The notes under the pieces were generated by a model. That model ran no database searches, was not told where the DNA came from, and worked only from the letters and a program-made list of their open reading frames with translations. DNA of 64,000 nt. Source: Cristatella mucedo. Taxonomy: Eukaryota > Bryozoa > Phylactolaemata > Cristatellidae. The DNA lies in contig WPIO01000011.1 of the NCBI GenBank assembly GCA_009760855.2, forward strand, positions 3,318,001 to 3,382,000. The letters run 5' to 3'. Each line of letters starts with the position of its first letter. Position 1 is the first letter of the stretch. A program made the translations under genes and the position numbers. This document shows, one piece after another, positions 45,349 through 57,778 of this stretch.

Positions 45349-46050
45349 GGATTGCCACCCACCTTAACATGCTCTGATCGACCTCACTTGCGGCATCTTG
45401 CTAGCGACAAACTGCTCATTGGAATGATCATTGATGGTCTTGCAGCTATTGCTGGAATGGCTAATTTGACTGCTCACAGCGATCCTACCGTGCATTTCGC
45501 ATTAATTTTGCCGTCTGACTCGTTTGTAACCGGGTTGTTAGGTGATTCCCACAGCAGACACCTACTTGCTAATATTTGTGGTATGATGCTTATGGCCCCA
45601 GTCTGCCACTGTAATATGTACATGCCGTTAACCTGTCTGTGCTTGTTTGTCGTGTGACATGGTTAACAGCTTGACCAGAGGCACACGGTTGTCTAATGGG
45701 CTACAAATCCCGACAAACATAACTCGGTAGTGACGCGATGCTTCTGCTGGGAGTAGGTTCACTGACCATTCCTCTTCGTAATGAACACAGGCGAGTGTCA
45801 GCTATCCTAGAATGGTTGGGTCGTGGTACTGATTTGCTAACTGTGCATCACCAGAGGGTATACTACCATCTTGTGAGTTATTGGCATAAGAGTTCTTCTG
45901 AAAGCTCTTACATGATCTGGCTTGGGGGTTCTCCTGTTTTATGTCGCCGGGGACTCGGCATCTTTCCAGATTATTTAATTGCAATGAAGAAGTGAAACAA
46001 TATCAAAGTTTATTGTTGAGTCTTGCTGTTTTGTGATCGTAATAGGTGGC
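45349..46050 (+). other. Probable KDM5 3' UTR or downstream flank
   Basis: Unique-looking sequence between the KDM5 stop and the first downstream LINE copy. It should hold the 3' UTR, but no canonical AATAAA was found, so the transcript end is undefined. Confidence 0.35.
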
Positions 46051-46054
46051 CGTT

Positions 46055-47150
46055 ATATAATAATATCAATAATAATGTCGTATGTGTAAGGCAAAAGAGA
46101 ACCAAATCTCCACGAACTCCCTGGAAGAAAAGCAATAACCTTAAATGGTAGATGCAAAAGCACAAGTATCTTGCCTTGGCAGGCATGCAAAAGCACACAA
46201 GAGTGGCCGCCGGTTAGTAGTATTACGGTATAGTGTTGCACTGAATCGTGTAAGGTAAGCTAGAAAAGCACACAGTAACAAAAGAGACCTGTGTCACGGA
46301 GCGCTGAGCTGAACAGATGTGACGTTAGTTTGAGCTTACTTCAGTGATGCACAGTAAATGCCGTAGCAATGCCCGAAGCCGGAACGAGTTCCAGAATTCA
46401 ATTTAGTGTGGGGCACCTGGATAATTAGATGCCAAGGAGCTGGTGGTGCGAGAGCAAACTGGTTGATTAGAGAGGTATGATTGTTACGCTGATGCAAGCG
46501 AGTAGTGGGACTTGTAGGCTAGATTATCTCTAAATCGAATAGATGCTTGACAGGGAGCTAGTGAAGTTCGTACAGAAGAGGTGTAATAAGGCTGCTAGAC
46601 GGTGGACGACAGACAAGCCGCCGAGTTTTGAACCAGTTGCAGACGATTAAGGGCGCTGGCCCGAAGTCCCGAATAAAGGAAATTGCAGGAATCGAAACGT
46701 AGCACAAATGCCTGAACTAGTATGGCCGTCGCGCTCTTGTGTAAGCAGGTTCTGATTGTTACAATCCTTGTCTTGTGTAAGCAGGTTCTGATTGTTACAA
46801 TCCTTGTCTGAGCGTTCGCCGACTAACTGTGGAGCTAATTGCTCATTCAATGACAAAATGCTATTTGGCCAGCCCAGTTTACGGGCAGACGCCAAAGTGA
46901 TGCTAGAATAACTAATCTTGAGGATGAGATCTTCAACTTGTGGGTGACACAAGAATCACCCGAAGCTCCTAGGTTGGTCTTTTTATCGCTAAGCATCGGT
47001 AAGTTAGTGGCCATCCAAGTGCCCCTGTGGTCAATGCAAGCTGCAAGGGAAAAGTGATCGGATGAGGAGCAGGGCTTAGATTAGTCGGAGTAGGCAGAGC
47101 AGAGTGGTGTCGGCGTAGATACGAAAAAAGGTTCAGCGGTAGCCAGCCAG
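46055..47150 (-). mobile_element. LINE-C copy, diverged
   Basis: Reverse copy beginning (TAA)n, with gagaaccaaatctcc, and gacagacaagccgccgagttttgaacc, equivalent to the RLQLVQN..CR region of LINE-A. Divergent enough for a separate family. Includes a 36-bp duplication. Confidence 0.7.
46735..46808 (-). repeat. 36-bp in-frame tandem duplication in LINE-C
   Basis: Two adjacent copies starting tcttgtgtaagcaggttctg. In the minus frame this duplicates twelve residues (DKDCNNQNLLTQ). Confidence 0.95.
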
Positions 47151-47984
47151 AGAGCATAAATAGTGAAAAGGTGTCCTTCGACTGAACGTGAGGTACCCGT
47201 AATTAAAGTGTTTTATGGGTGACTGTGACTGGCGGCCTTTTACATCTAAGCTCTCACTGCTCTGAAACCTAACAGTAAGTGCTGTCTCTCAAAGCCAGAG
47301 CATTCGTGTACAGTTAATTCACCATCCACGGAGCGCTCTAGGACGAAGAAACTCTCTTCGTACCTCTCGCCCTACTTTTTACCCCACCTTTCCGAGACTG
47401 TCCCCATGCTGCATCAATCGCCAATGGCAAGGCCTGCTCGCACGCTACATCGAGAGGCAGTAGAACCGGCTCGCATCCTGGGGCTCAGACAGCTTGCATG
47501 CTACATCGAAGTGCAGCACAGTCTGTATGACCTCGAAGCCACATTAAAGGGCGGCACAGTCAGTGCGACTCCGGAAATCATAATAACGCAGTTGAACATT
47601 ATGCCAGGGATAGCTATGCACAGGTGCAGATCTCAGGTTAGCCGCGATACTAGCTAGCACTTGCCTTAGCGGGTTTGACTAGGGCAACTAGAGCAACCCG
47701 TAGCGGGCGGATCTAGCCAAGCAGAATTGGGTAGGGGACAATAGTTAACCGGGGCGGAGCGAAGTGTCAGTCTGACAGCAAGATCCGCTCAGGTTAGAAT
47801 GGAGCTTTGGGCAGACAAAAGAGCGGTCAGGATGTGAACCGACTAATGTAATCCATTAGAGAGCAAAAGGATAGCAAGCTGGCGCATGAGCCATCTAATA
47901 AATTACAGGCGGAAGCGAATAGGCCTGAGAACGGACACCAAGAGCGGGGGTCCGAGAAAGTAGCAGCTAGGCTCAAGGTCAGGA
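47151..47984. other. No gene recognised
   Basis: Intergenic sequence; open frame 47406-47657 lacks recognisable features. Confidence 0.35.
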
Positions 47985-47985
47985 G

Positions 47986-48046
<61 letters not shown>
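47985..48046 (+). repeat. (AG)n microsatellite
   Basis: About 28 AG units directly before a LINE-A 3' end. Confidence 0.95.
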
Positions 48047-48047
<1 letters not shown>

Positions 48048-48361
48048 GCATTTAAAAAGAAACTAAAACGCATCTATTGATAACAGCATTAAGTATGTCC
48101 CTGTGATTCGTCCTTTATGTGCTGATACTGTGCATGCTGCCACTAACTACATTTGCATGCTGACCCTGTGCATGCCACGCCTAACTGTGTTATTCTTGTT
48201 GTTTATTGAGCATGCTACCACTAATCATTCGGTGCTACCTTTGCAGAAAATTACCACTAATCATTCGGTGCTACCTTTGCAGAAAATGTAAAGTGCCTAG
48301 AAAGAGAATGAGTTCTCTGAGGGTGCTATATCAACTGTATTATTATTATTATTATTATTTA
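48047..48361 (+). mobile_element. LINE-A 3' end with internal duplication
   Basis: Forward: catttaaaaagaaactaaaacgc, ctgccactaactacatttgc, tail gtaaagtgcctagaaagag and (TTA)n. 48212-48285 is a 36-base tandem duplication starting taccactaatcattcggtgc. Confidence 0.9.
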
Positions 48362-48984
48362 ACACGAGGGACATCAAATGCTGATTGTCATCGATCGAGA
48401 AGGCAGGTAGCGATTGGAGTCGCTTTCACCCGAAAGATGAGTAGAGACGTCGAACCATCTCAGTAATTACTCCACAGAGTACCATCACCATCAGGGTTCA
48501 CCACTAGTGGCAAATGAGTTTGTTGTTTAGGTTAGTATATGGCCAGGATCAGGACCAATTATTCGTTTCTGTAAGAGAAGAAAAAGCTGCTCGATTATAC
48601 TGATGAAAAAGATTACGATTACGCCGACGGCTGGCAGAGAAGAGAGCTAATGTTTGGCCAATGTGCAGGGATAGGGAATGAACTGTTTGCCACGAACAAG
48701 ACTGATGAGAGGTTTCGACGAATCATCGAACGGTCGGGGCTAGTCGACTTGTACTTCGGAACACCAGCACGCTTTCCATAGCAGCTGGGTAAGCATAAAG
48801 TTTGGGTAGCCGGGGTAGGGTGTCAGGACAAATGATTAGATTTTTAAAGGACTGGTGCACTAGACATCATTTTTGTCTATACATCATGGAGAGTCTAAAG
48901 CACCTAAAACCAGGTTTCGGACGATCAAGGGTACTCGACATATTTCGGAGCTATAAGCAATGCTGGTATATTTATATAAAATAT

Positions 48985-49560
48985 AAATCATTTCATTATC
49001 ACAATCGACGACCAAAGAAGTGGTGGCCGAACTACAGACCTTATTTGCTCGATGGGGCATTCCAGAGTCATTGCCGTCTGAAAATGGTCCACAATTCTCA
49101 TCTCACAAATTTGGTGATTTTTCAAGACAATTTGGGTTCAAGCATATTGCGATCAGCCCACATTTTTACAAGAGAACGGATAAGTAGGAAGACCTGTGCA
49201 AACAGTCAAATCTGCTGTGAGACAGCCTGACCCGTGCCTCGCTCTAATGATTTAGAGGTCGACGCCCCTGCACCTTTACGTGCTTCAGCCAAGCACAACT
49301 GATCGTGGGACCACAGATTAGGACGAAGTTGCCAGTGCTCCATCGGCACGTCGAACCGCCGTGGGCAGCAAAGAACAAGGTGAAATCCAACGACGGCCGT
49401 GCAAAAGAGCTTCAAAAGCGCTACCACGATCGCCACCATTCTGCTCGCCTTTTCCCACCTTTTCAACCCGGCCAACAGGTATTAGTTCGGACTGATGGAA
49501 AAAACAGCTCGAGCTGCACACATGCAATGCTGACAGCTCGAGCGGGTTCACCTCGATCGT
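48985..49560 (+). mobile_element. Ty3/gypsy retrotransposon integrase remnant
   Basis: Forward frame EVVAELQTLFARWGIPESL, SENGPQFSSHKF and FGFKHIAISPHF (integrase core around the second Asp), a stop, then a C-terminal stretch with KLPVLHRHVEPPWAAK and FQPGQQVLVRTDG, typical of Ty3/gypsy integrases. No LTRs found; surrounding 48362-48984 unrecognised. Confidence 0.82.
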
Positions 49561-49629
49561 TGGCTGTGCAAACTGACAGTCGCAGCAAACTTCGGCGGAG
49601 CAGATGGCATCTTCGTCCGATCGACACCG

Positions 49630-50052
49630 ATCTACAGGTCATTTTACTACTCTCCTGCTGCTGACTGTGGCACATCCTTTCCAGCCGTCCTCGAGCTGCA
49701 ATCTCCACGCTGCTCACCACCTCAACTGCCCTCCTGACTCTGCCACGCTTCTCACTTTCTCTTTGCTGCCTGGGATGAAGTCTGTAGGCTACCGAATGCA
49801 TGCCGAAGGCAGACTAAGCTTTGGGTGCGCGACAGAAAACTTCCCTGAGTCACACCCACGCAGTCTTTGTGGAGTTATGGACGAAGGTACATTGCACCAC
49901 ATTACAAGGTTGACAAGCTACCGGCAAGGCACAGGTGTATTCACCAATCATGTTGTTATGCTTGCTATACAGCATCTGCAAAGTGCCTAGATTGAGATCA
50001 AGTTCTCGGAGGGCGCTACTCTAGGTATTATTATTATTTTTATTGTTATTAT
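49630..50052 (+). mobile_element. LINE-B 3' end
   Basis: Forward copy from tactctcctgctgctgactgtgg to tail catctgcaaagtgcctagattgag..gagggcgctactc and (ATT)n. Abuts the Ty3/gypsy remnant. Shows that LINE-B also carries the LINE-A-type tail. Confidence 0.85.
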
Positions 50053-50582
50053 TCGCTCATGGACTCTGGTCATGCTGAATTAACGCGCCACTCCTACGAT
50101 CAAATGACACTCTTCGACGGTGTCACAAAGTGCACGAATTATCGGTCGTGGACGGGTAAGTAATAGTTACTCACTGCGACGATGCCAAGTCGAATCTGCA
50201 CTTGCCTTAGCCTATGACCATCGATTAATTCGTCCGTCGAACTTTCAGATGAAGATACCTCGTCACGGCATCTCACCGCTGAGCATGGCAAGGACAGTCT
50301 TTTTAAGTTTTGAAGTTTGCTGGTTTTTATCTAACAAAAATGAGGCGAGTGCTTAGAGATACAATAAGCATGGTGGTTTATAGCAGCCACCCAGCTGTCG
50401 CTGCTGGTCTAGGCTGCCTTCGCGTCAAGCAACGACATCTGCACCAGTGCAGCAGCCTACAATTCTAGTGGCTTAGAGCAAAATGGACTATTTTTTTAAC
50501 ACGGCTTCTTAGCTGTACTGACAACATCGCGAAATCTTGTATCGAAAATATGCACACTTCATATGCGTTCAGAGCACTTTCT

Positions 50583-51105
50583 AATAATAATAATAGTAAC
50601 TATAATAATGTACTTGATAAAGCGCCCTCAGAGAACTTAATCTCTTTCTAGGTGCTTTACATTTGCTGAAAAGGGAAATGCAATTGAATGGTAAGTAAAA
50701 TCATGCTTGAAAAACAAACAAAATGAATAATATGGTTAGGGGTGACATGCACAGGGTCAGCATGCAAATGTGGTTAGTGGCAGCATGCACAGTGTCAGCA
50801 TGCATAAGCACGTGAAGGACGAATCACAGGGACCCATTAAATGCTGTCCTAAATAGGTGTGTTTTAAAGTTCCTTTTAAATGTGGTCAGGTCAGGGGATG
50901 TTCTGACGCAGGTCGGGAGGTAGTTCCAGGCTTTGGGAGCATACGAACTAAATGCACGGTCTCCAAAGGATTTAAAGTTTGTACAAGGTATTTCTAGACT
51001 GTTGGATTCCGAAAAGCGGGTGGTACGATGCTTGGCCTGATGGGGGAGTATGTCGGAGAGATAGGCTGGAGCCATAGAATGAAGGGACCTGAAAGTGAGC
51101 TATGT
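50583..51105 (-). mobile_element. LINE-A 3' copy, well preserved
   Basis: Reverse copy with (TAA)n, complete tail and 3' block, and an 83-codon open C-terminal piece (MAPAYLSDILPHQAKHRT.. to ..FKTHLF). Confidence 0.92.
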
Positions 51106-52044
51106 AGAACTAGCCATGTGCTTGCAATAACCACTCCCGTGGTTTTTTGCATGTGATTGTGATCAGTGTAAAATGCTTTCAGCTTTTAGTTTTTAGTTTT
51201 CCAATTTCAGCTTTTGACACTTTCACTTACGGGTATTAATTCACAGTGAATACTCTCTGAAATGTGCGTAAAAGGACCTTGATTCCCAGACAATAGCATT
51301 CAATTGTGTTTAATTACATTGTTTCTTTGTTTGGTAAAGTTAAGAGGCTTATCTTACAACGAGTGGACCGGCATTTCGCTTGGTCGGTCATAAAGTACAT
51401 ATTAAACTGAAAACGAATGTAACCGCCGTGGTCGTCTTCACATTTGCAAAATTTCCTCTCCGAAATCGAACGAAACGATTTTAGGAAATTTCATGAAACA
51501 AAAGGTCCGTATTGCTAAAACACATTTTGGGTACGTTTAGCCCTTAGGTAATAGAAAGTAGGATGACAGAAAACAGCTTCGTACGTGTAAGCAAGCGTTT
51601 AATGCAAATACAATTTTTTGCGTCGCTGTTAACTTAAAACAAGATTTTCATTACAGACTACCAGGGTTTCTGAAAAAGACAAGCCAAATATTCAGCGTCA
51701 CTTGAGTGGACGGTGGCTGCCCTCATTCTCATGTGCTATGCTGCAGTACACAGCGAGCTTTTTTGCAGCAAATCCCAGTAACGTACGTGTATTCGGCGAA
51801 TATCGATCCTCAAAACTGATTAATTTCACGGGAAATTTTCATTTCAAGTGTTTGATGTCTATTTCGCGAACGTGGTTCTCATTCATTCTGCATTCGGCAA
51901 AGAAGTTGTTCTAGCGGGAAAATTAATATCAAGTAATCAGAAACTGATTATGTGACGAGCTCCCTGTGCATTCCGAATAAACAACTGCGTCTATACGTCG
52001 TGATTATGATATAGAGTATGCATGATGCCAGGAAGAAGACTCCG

Positions 52045-52050
<6 letters not shown>
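51106..52050. other. No gene recognised
   Basis: AT-rich intergenic sequence. Confidence 0.35.

Positions 52051-52138
<88 letters not shown>
52051..52138 (+). repeat. (TA)n(GA)n microsatellite
   Basis: About 29 TA units followed by about 15 GA units. Confidence 0.97.
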
Positions 52139-52142
<4 letters not shown>

Positions 52143-52857
52143 GCACATTTGGAGGATGTATCTTGAGAGGTTCTGCTGCAACGTAGAATACTTTTTTTTA
52201 GTAAAATCTTTCTTTAGACAGTGACGATGCGCCAGTTATTTCTTTCAGAAAAACCCAAGAGGAAAAGATAAATATTAGATTGAAAACTTTTGTGACCACT
52301 TATACTGCAGGCGTGCCGAAGCAAGCCGTATTAATGAGAAGCGTGAGAAATCGCAGCGCCGTAGCCGGCATGAGGCCTGACGTTACGAGGCCACGTGGCG
52401 TGAGCTCTCGATTGGTAGAAGTCCGGAAGTGCTGGATCCCCGATGCCATGCACAAAAGTTCTACTTACCGGAGCTGAGGATGCAGCAATTCACAACTCTA
52501 TAACGACAATTGGAATAGACGGTAGAAAATAGCTGTCGGAATTCAGCACGTGTCCGCCACTTTCATGAAACACAATCATATAAGGCTTTGAGCGTAGACC
52601 AGGTGTACTGGTAGGTCGACCTTGACCCCAGGCCCATCAGTGAATCCTGGCGCGACATTGCATGGCTAGCAGCTGGCTAATTTGTACCCTGGAAGGGCAG
52701 CCACGCAATGCAAACTCATACTCTCAGCCTCTCGTGTAGCAGTCTACGTCTGACCAGTAGCTGGCTAACTTGATGACTTACTGTGAGCAATGACAGCGAG
52801 AGAAAGCGCTGAGTGAGTGAGTGACGTCGAGAAAAGCGAGAGCGATCGTCGTGCAAA

Positions 52858-53035
52858 AGCAATAATAGCTCATTTACCAGCCTCAGTTGAATAGCGGCAA
52901 AAAGAGCCTTAACGGCCATGTCCACCGTTTGCAGTAGACAATACAGGATTGCACGCTGCAGGAGTATAACCCACGTGACCTCGGTCGTAAGGAGTGAGCA
53001 TCTTACCTCTTGGGCTATCAGGGCCGAGCACACAA
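52858..53035 (-). mobile_element. SINE1, diverged
   Basis: Reverse copy: aatagctcatttaccagcctc, gccttaacggccatgtccacc, damaged box B (gagtataaccc), gacctcggtcgtaagg. 52139-52857 before it is unrecognised. Confidence 0.8.
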
Positions 53036-54047
53036 AACATCGGCTAGGGTGCATCTTTATTTTACTTTAGCTATGTTTACAGCGTGAAACCAATAGATCG
53101 ATCGGGAATAAGCTCCGGCCATCGGCTAGCTCTACACGTGCACGCGCCTTCCCCGCCCCTATCTTTGCATCGGAGGAGGTGCAGAGATGCATCCTCCGAT
53201 CACCGCAGCGCAGCGGTGCAGCGCAGAAGAGCTGCTTCACGGTAGGATCCAGTAGGCTTCCAGGCAAATGCCTCTAAAGCCTAGCGAGCAGCTTTCAGAG
53301 CTCGGCAGAAGGCCTTACCATCGGAGGCCCAGGCCTTATAAAATGGCTGCTTACAACATGTAACGGGTGTTCTCAGCTCTTTCACGTTGCCAAGAGTACT
53401 TGGACTTAACTTGAAATACGAAGAGAAGAAAAAGACTCAACGCGTTACTCGAAGAACCATTGGTGATGAAAGCTTCCGATATATCGCTACCGCCCTCTTC
53501 GCGTCCAAAGCGAGCATTAGGCCCAACGCAGAGAGACGCGCTACAGCTTGAAAGGCGCAAAATTATAGCAGGCGGACTTTCGCTCTTGAAAGAGGACCTC
53601 TGAATGTATAATTAAATAGACAGCGTAGCAGAAAAGGCTGCTATAAAAAAGTAGGGCAGTACAGCAGCTGAGTCTTGCTTCTGCTGAGAAGTGAGTGACG
53701 AACCGGCGGATTCGCTTCCTAGACAGGCACGACTTCCTGACGATTAAAATCAATGCACACCAAGAGAGAGAGAGAGAGCGTCTAGATGGGTTTCCTGTCA
53801 CAACTGGCTCGAAGCTTCAGTCGCACGCAGCCACATTGAATTAGATCAGGGTTACTATCCTCACCAGCAGCCGCGAATACTGACTGCCCTTTGTTTAAGG
53901 CATCTTTTCGAACCGGACCGTCAGACGGGCAGACTGAGCTCAGGAGAAGCCCGAAGACAGAAGTTGACGGTTTTGCAATCGTCAATGGCTAGCGAGCAAA
54001 CGCTGGGGTGATACCTAACGAAGATATGGATGAAAAGTCAATCACGC
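53036..54047. other. No gene recognised
   Basis: Short open frames only; no domain features. Confidence 0.35.
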
Positions 54048-54172
54048 AATTACCATCTAAGGCGGGACATTTAATTACCATCTAAGGCGGGACATTTAAT
54101 TACCATCTAAGGCGGGACATTTAATTACCATCTAAGGCGGGACATTTAATTACCATCTAAGGCGGGACATTT
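54048..54172 (+). repeat. Perfect 25-bp tandem repeat, five copies
   Basis: Five identical units of a 25-base sequence beginning aattaccatctaaggcggga, without a single difference. AT-rich microsatellite-like sequence follows at 54225-54302. Confidence 0.98.
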
Positions 54173-54302
54173 AATTAGCAAAGGCACGGGAGGCTTGCCT
54201 TTTCTATCGCAATTCCTTGCGAATCCGTATTTTTATAATATTATATAATAATAACAACAATAATAATAATAATAATATTATTATATATTAATATTATAAT
54301 AT

Positions 54303-54811
54303 TCGGGTGGTGGTATGAAAAATTTTAATGGCCAGCTGATTGTGCAGCTTCAGCTATCTAGCGCCGTAGCGAATATTACACCGCTTGCAGCGAACCGCAG
54401 GGAATCGCTAACTGCAGGACTTGATTACCCCTGGTCCATCAATAAACATGAACTTTTCAAGAGCTTCTAGCAAACCACACAAACCCGCGAAACCCTGAAT
54501 GTAATTGCGCGACAGGAACCAGCATGGAAGGCACGTAGTTTTTCATAGCGATGTAAAAGTTTCGCAAACGATATTCACTCTGGTTCAATCCTAATGTATT
54601 GAGCGTAATAATTGCTACTTAATTGCTTCTTTGGTAACCTGGGATTAGAGTCTTCAAAAAAACCTTGATTATCGATGCAAGGCAACGCAGACTAGCGGAG
54701 AAAATATGGCGGCAGTCAAGCCAGGTTAAATACATTCCTTTATGTCTGCTCACAGACAGTGGTCGGGAAAAGTAGCCAGGTTGTATGAGGTAAATATAAA
54801 AAAATATATAT
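54303..54811. other. No gene recognised
   Basis: Intergenic; no motif. Confidence 0.35.
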
Positions 54812-54945
54812 AATTCATTTAAATAGCGCCCCAAGAGAACTTAATCTCTATTCAGGCACTTCACATATGCCTCGGGGCTCGAGCCCACGACCTCAGTCAG
54901 ACCTCGGCCGGGGCGAGCACCTTAACCACTAGACCAAATATTACT
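54812..54945 (-). mobile_element. SINE2
   Basis: Reverse copy: aattcatttaaatagcgccccaagag, ggggctcgagcccacgacctc, gcgagcaccttaaccactaga. Confidence 0.88.
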
Positions 54946-55067
54946 TGAAGTCCCTAGGTGATACGTAGTAGCCTCTCAGTTTGTGGTCATCCGTTGGTAA
55001 GGGTGTTCCATCCTGCAGGCAAGTCGGCTGCTGTGAATGCGACAGGACCGCCCCTGGTCCATGTCTG

Positions 55068-55166
55068 CCTAAGCTTTTGCAGCAAATGTAAAGTGCCTTG
55101 AAAGAGCTTGAGTTCTCAAACGGCGCTTTATCAAGTGTGCTATTATTATTATTATTATTATTAAGC
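55068..55166 (+). mobile_element. LINE tail
   Basis: gcttttgcagcaaatgtaaagtgccttgaaagagcttgag, ggcgctttatcaagtg and (TTA)n only; a strongly 5'-truncated insertion. Confidence 0.85.
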
Positions 55167-56469
55167 CGTTAGCTGAAAGGGCTGCTAAAATGCTACCCAG
55201 GGAGCATGAAGACTTAGCCGCAGCGGGTAGTATGGGATTTTCAAATGCAAGCATGGCGTCAATATCGAAAGAAGGCTACAAAGAGCCTGGTCCAATATTG
55301 ACCGAGCTTCGCTGAAAGTACCCACGATCTAGAGGTACGACAGCCTGATGATGTTTATCTCAGGAAAAGGAAAACCAAAGCAAACACGGCAACCACGGCG
55401 TTTCCTTCATCGTCAGCGAACTTATTATATCTGCCGCCTCCTTGACCGCTAAACGAAAAAAATACCACGGGAAGAGTGCATTAAGGAAAGCGGCACCGTT
55501 AACTATGAGTTGCTGCTGCTTTTTCACATTTCACAGTTTTCTATCATTGTTTGATTGAGCATTTTGATGCCAGTCAATATACTGCTCAATTTAAATCATT
55601 CGACCAACCAGTATTTTAATCTGCCACGTAAAGTTATTTTGTACCAAGTTACGCATGCTCGCATGCTCAGCTTTGTAAGGTAAATGAACTGTAAATAACT
55701 GATCGCATCAAAGTGTACCTAAAGTAGTCCCTCGTTTATTGCGGCTAATCAGTGAATTTCCGCGAAGTAGGATCCTTTATTTATGAATCGAATATTGTTG
55801 TAGTTGGAGCATAGGAAACCTGTGGCCAGTGGCCAGTATAGGAAGAGAATGGCTCACTCGTAAGTGAATGGCTCGCTCTGATTGGCTTGGATTCAACCGC
55901 ACCCGATTCTTTGGAAAAACGTTCTTGCCCACACCCACAAGGAGTGGCATCGTGCGGCTGCCAGATGGCATTGAAGAATTTACTCAGGGTGCTCGAGTAC
56001 AGAGCGCCTAAAGTCCCTAAAGGCACAGTAATTTTAATTTATATTTATAATACCCATGTGTATAATTGACTCAGGCAACCGAGCATGCACTGTATCATTT
56101 TTGCTATCTCGATCAACTTTTTAATGAATATGCAATATTTGAAAAACTGCGATAGAGTAAAGCAGCGAGAAAGTCGAAGCGCGAAGTTGCGAAGAACGGT
56201 TGTACCTAACGGCAGTCGACTATATTTATCAGGAAAAGGATCGAACGTGCAGAGGATAAAAGCAACGCGAGGAGGGCGAGGTAAGGCTTTTTAAATGAGA
56301 CTTCAGCCAAAAGACTCGTGGCCGCATTTGAAAATCGGCACACATGGAGGATTGCCAGATTCCCCGGATTTTCGCAATGACGAAGCCTTTGTAGCGTCGA
56401 AATAGAGAGACCAAATGGAAGATGATGCAAACAGCTGGCAGCCTAGGCAACAGCGCCAACCGAGTAACC
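55167..56469. other. No gene recognised
   Basis: Open frames on both strands near 55780-56030 and 56206-56515 show no family features. Confidence 0.35.
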
Positions 56470-57055
56470 AAGGAAGCACGCATAAGCACAAGAAGGACGA
56501 ATCACAGGGACCCACTAAATGCTGTCCTAAATGGGTGTGTTTTTAAGTTCTTTTTAAATGAAATGTGGTCAAGTCAATGTTGTGATGCAAATCGGTAGTG
56601 AGTTTCAGGCTTTGGGAGCATACGAACTAAATGCACGGTCTCCAAAGGATTTGAGGCTTGTACGAGGTATTGGTAAACAGTTAGATTCCGAAAAGCGGGT
56701 GGTACGATGCTTGGCCGGGTGGGGGAGTAGATCTGAGAGGTAGACTGGAGCCAAGGAATGAAGTGACCTAAAAGTGAGCGACAAAACCTTGAAGTCGATC
56801 CATTGCTTGACTGGTAGCCAGTGCAGTTCGGCGAGAAGTGATTTGATGTGGCAACTGCGACGCTCGCGACAGACAAGCCCAGCTGCCGCGAGTTTTGCAC
56901 CAGCTGTAATCGCCTGATTGCACGTGCCGGTAGGCCAGCAAGCAGTGCGTTACAGAAGTAAAGACGGGATGTCACAAAGGCATGGACCAACTTGGACGCG
57001 ATATCCTCTTCTAAGCAAGGCCGAGGTTTAGCAATTTTATGTGTGATTGAATATG
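56470..57055 (-). mobile_element. LINE-A C-terminal copy without tail
   Basis: Reverse copy from gcataagcacaagaaggacgaatc through the C-terminal coding part (antisense of ALLAGLPARAIRRLQLVQNS). The terminal tail and microsatellite are missing. Confidence 0.88.
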
Positions 57056-57775
57056 TAGAATGCGTGTAGCAAACTGAGTTCCAACGGAATGACAGAAACG
57101 AAGAAGAACGTCCGAGAAAAAAACTGATCAAATCAGTTTTTAGTTTTTAGCTTGCCTTTCAAAAGACAAACAAGTTAGAAATGCATATCCAAACTCGTTT
57201 GAAAATTAACATACAGCCAGAAAGCGGTTATGAAAAAATAAATAATTTTGTAAGAAGCTTCCCTAAACGGACACAAGACCGTCACTCAAAACTAAGGAAT
57301 GTGCGTAGAATTGTCTAAATTCTGACTGACATGTTCCCCTCAAGTTCACCTCTCCAACTGATAGCTATAATAATAATAATCAAAAAGCGTGAAATCTATC
57401 CCGCTAACCCTAGCCCAGGACCCTAAGAGAGAGCGCAGACTCGGCGGATAGAATAACTTGCCGCTTTAATAATTAATAGCGGGTATTTATTAAGCATTAG
57501 TGAATTGACATGCGTGTTTTCACACGCGTCGCGAGATGCTCCCTACCAGCCGGGCCAACCGGAAAGGAATCATGCTCGGCCGCTGCGCTATCGTTAGCTC
57601 CTACACAACTTAGCGGCCGCCTCTGCGTCTACGATCGCAAAGACGTCCGCTGTCACCACACCGATTGAATCTGGACCGCGTATTCATTTTCTGCGGTCGA
57701 CCGTTTGCCGTGAGACAATATTGGGGCGGTTTTGGGGTTCCCAGTAAGCAACGCGATCGAGCAGGAACGTCGCTT
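57056..57775. other. No gene recognised
   Basis: AT-rich then GC-richer sequence; no motif. Confidence 0.3.
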
Positions 57776-57778
57776 GCT

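Noticed and set aside
54048-54172. CRISPR-like array
   Set aside because: The 25-base units are directly adjacent with no spacers, in a eukaryotic genome.
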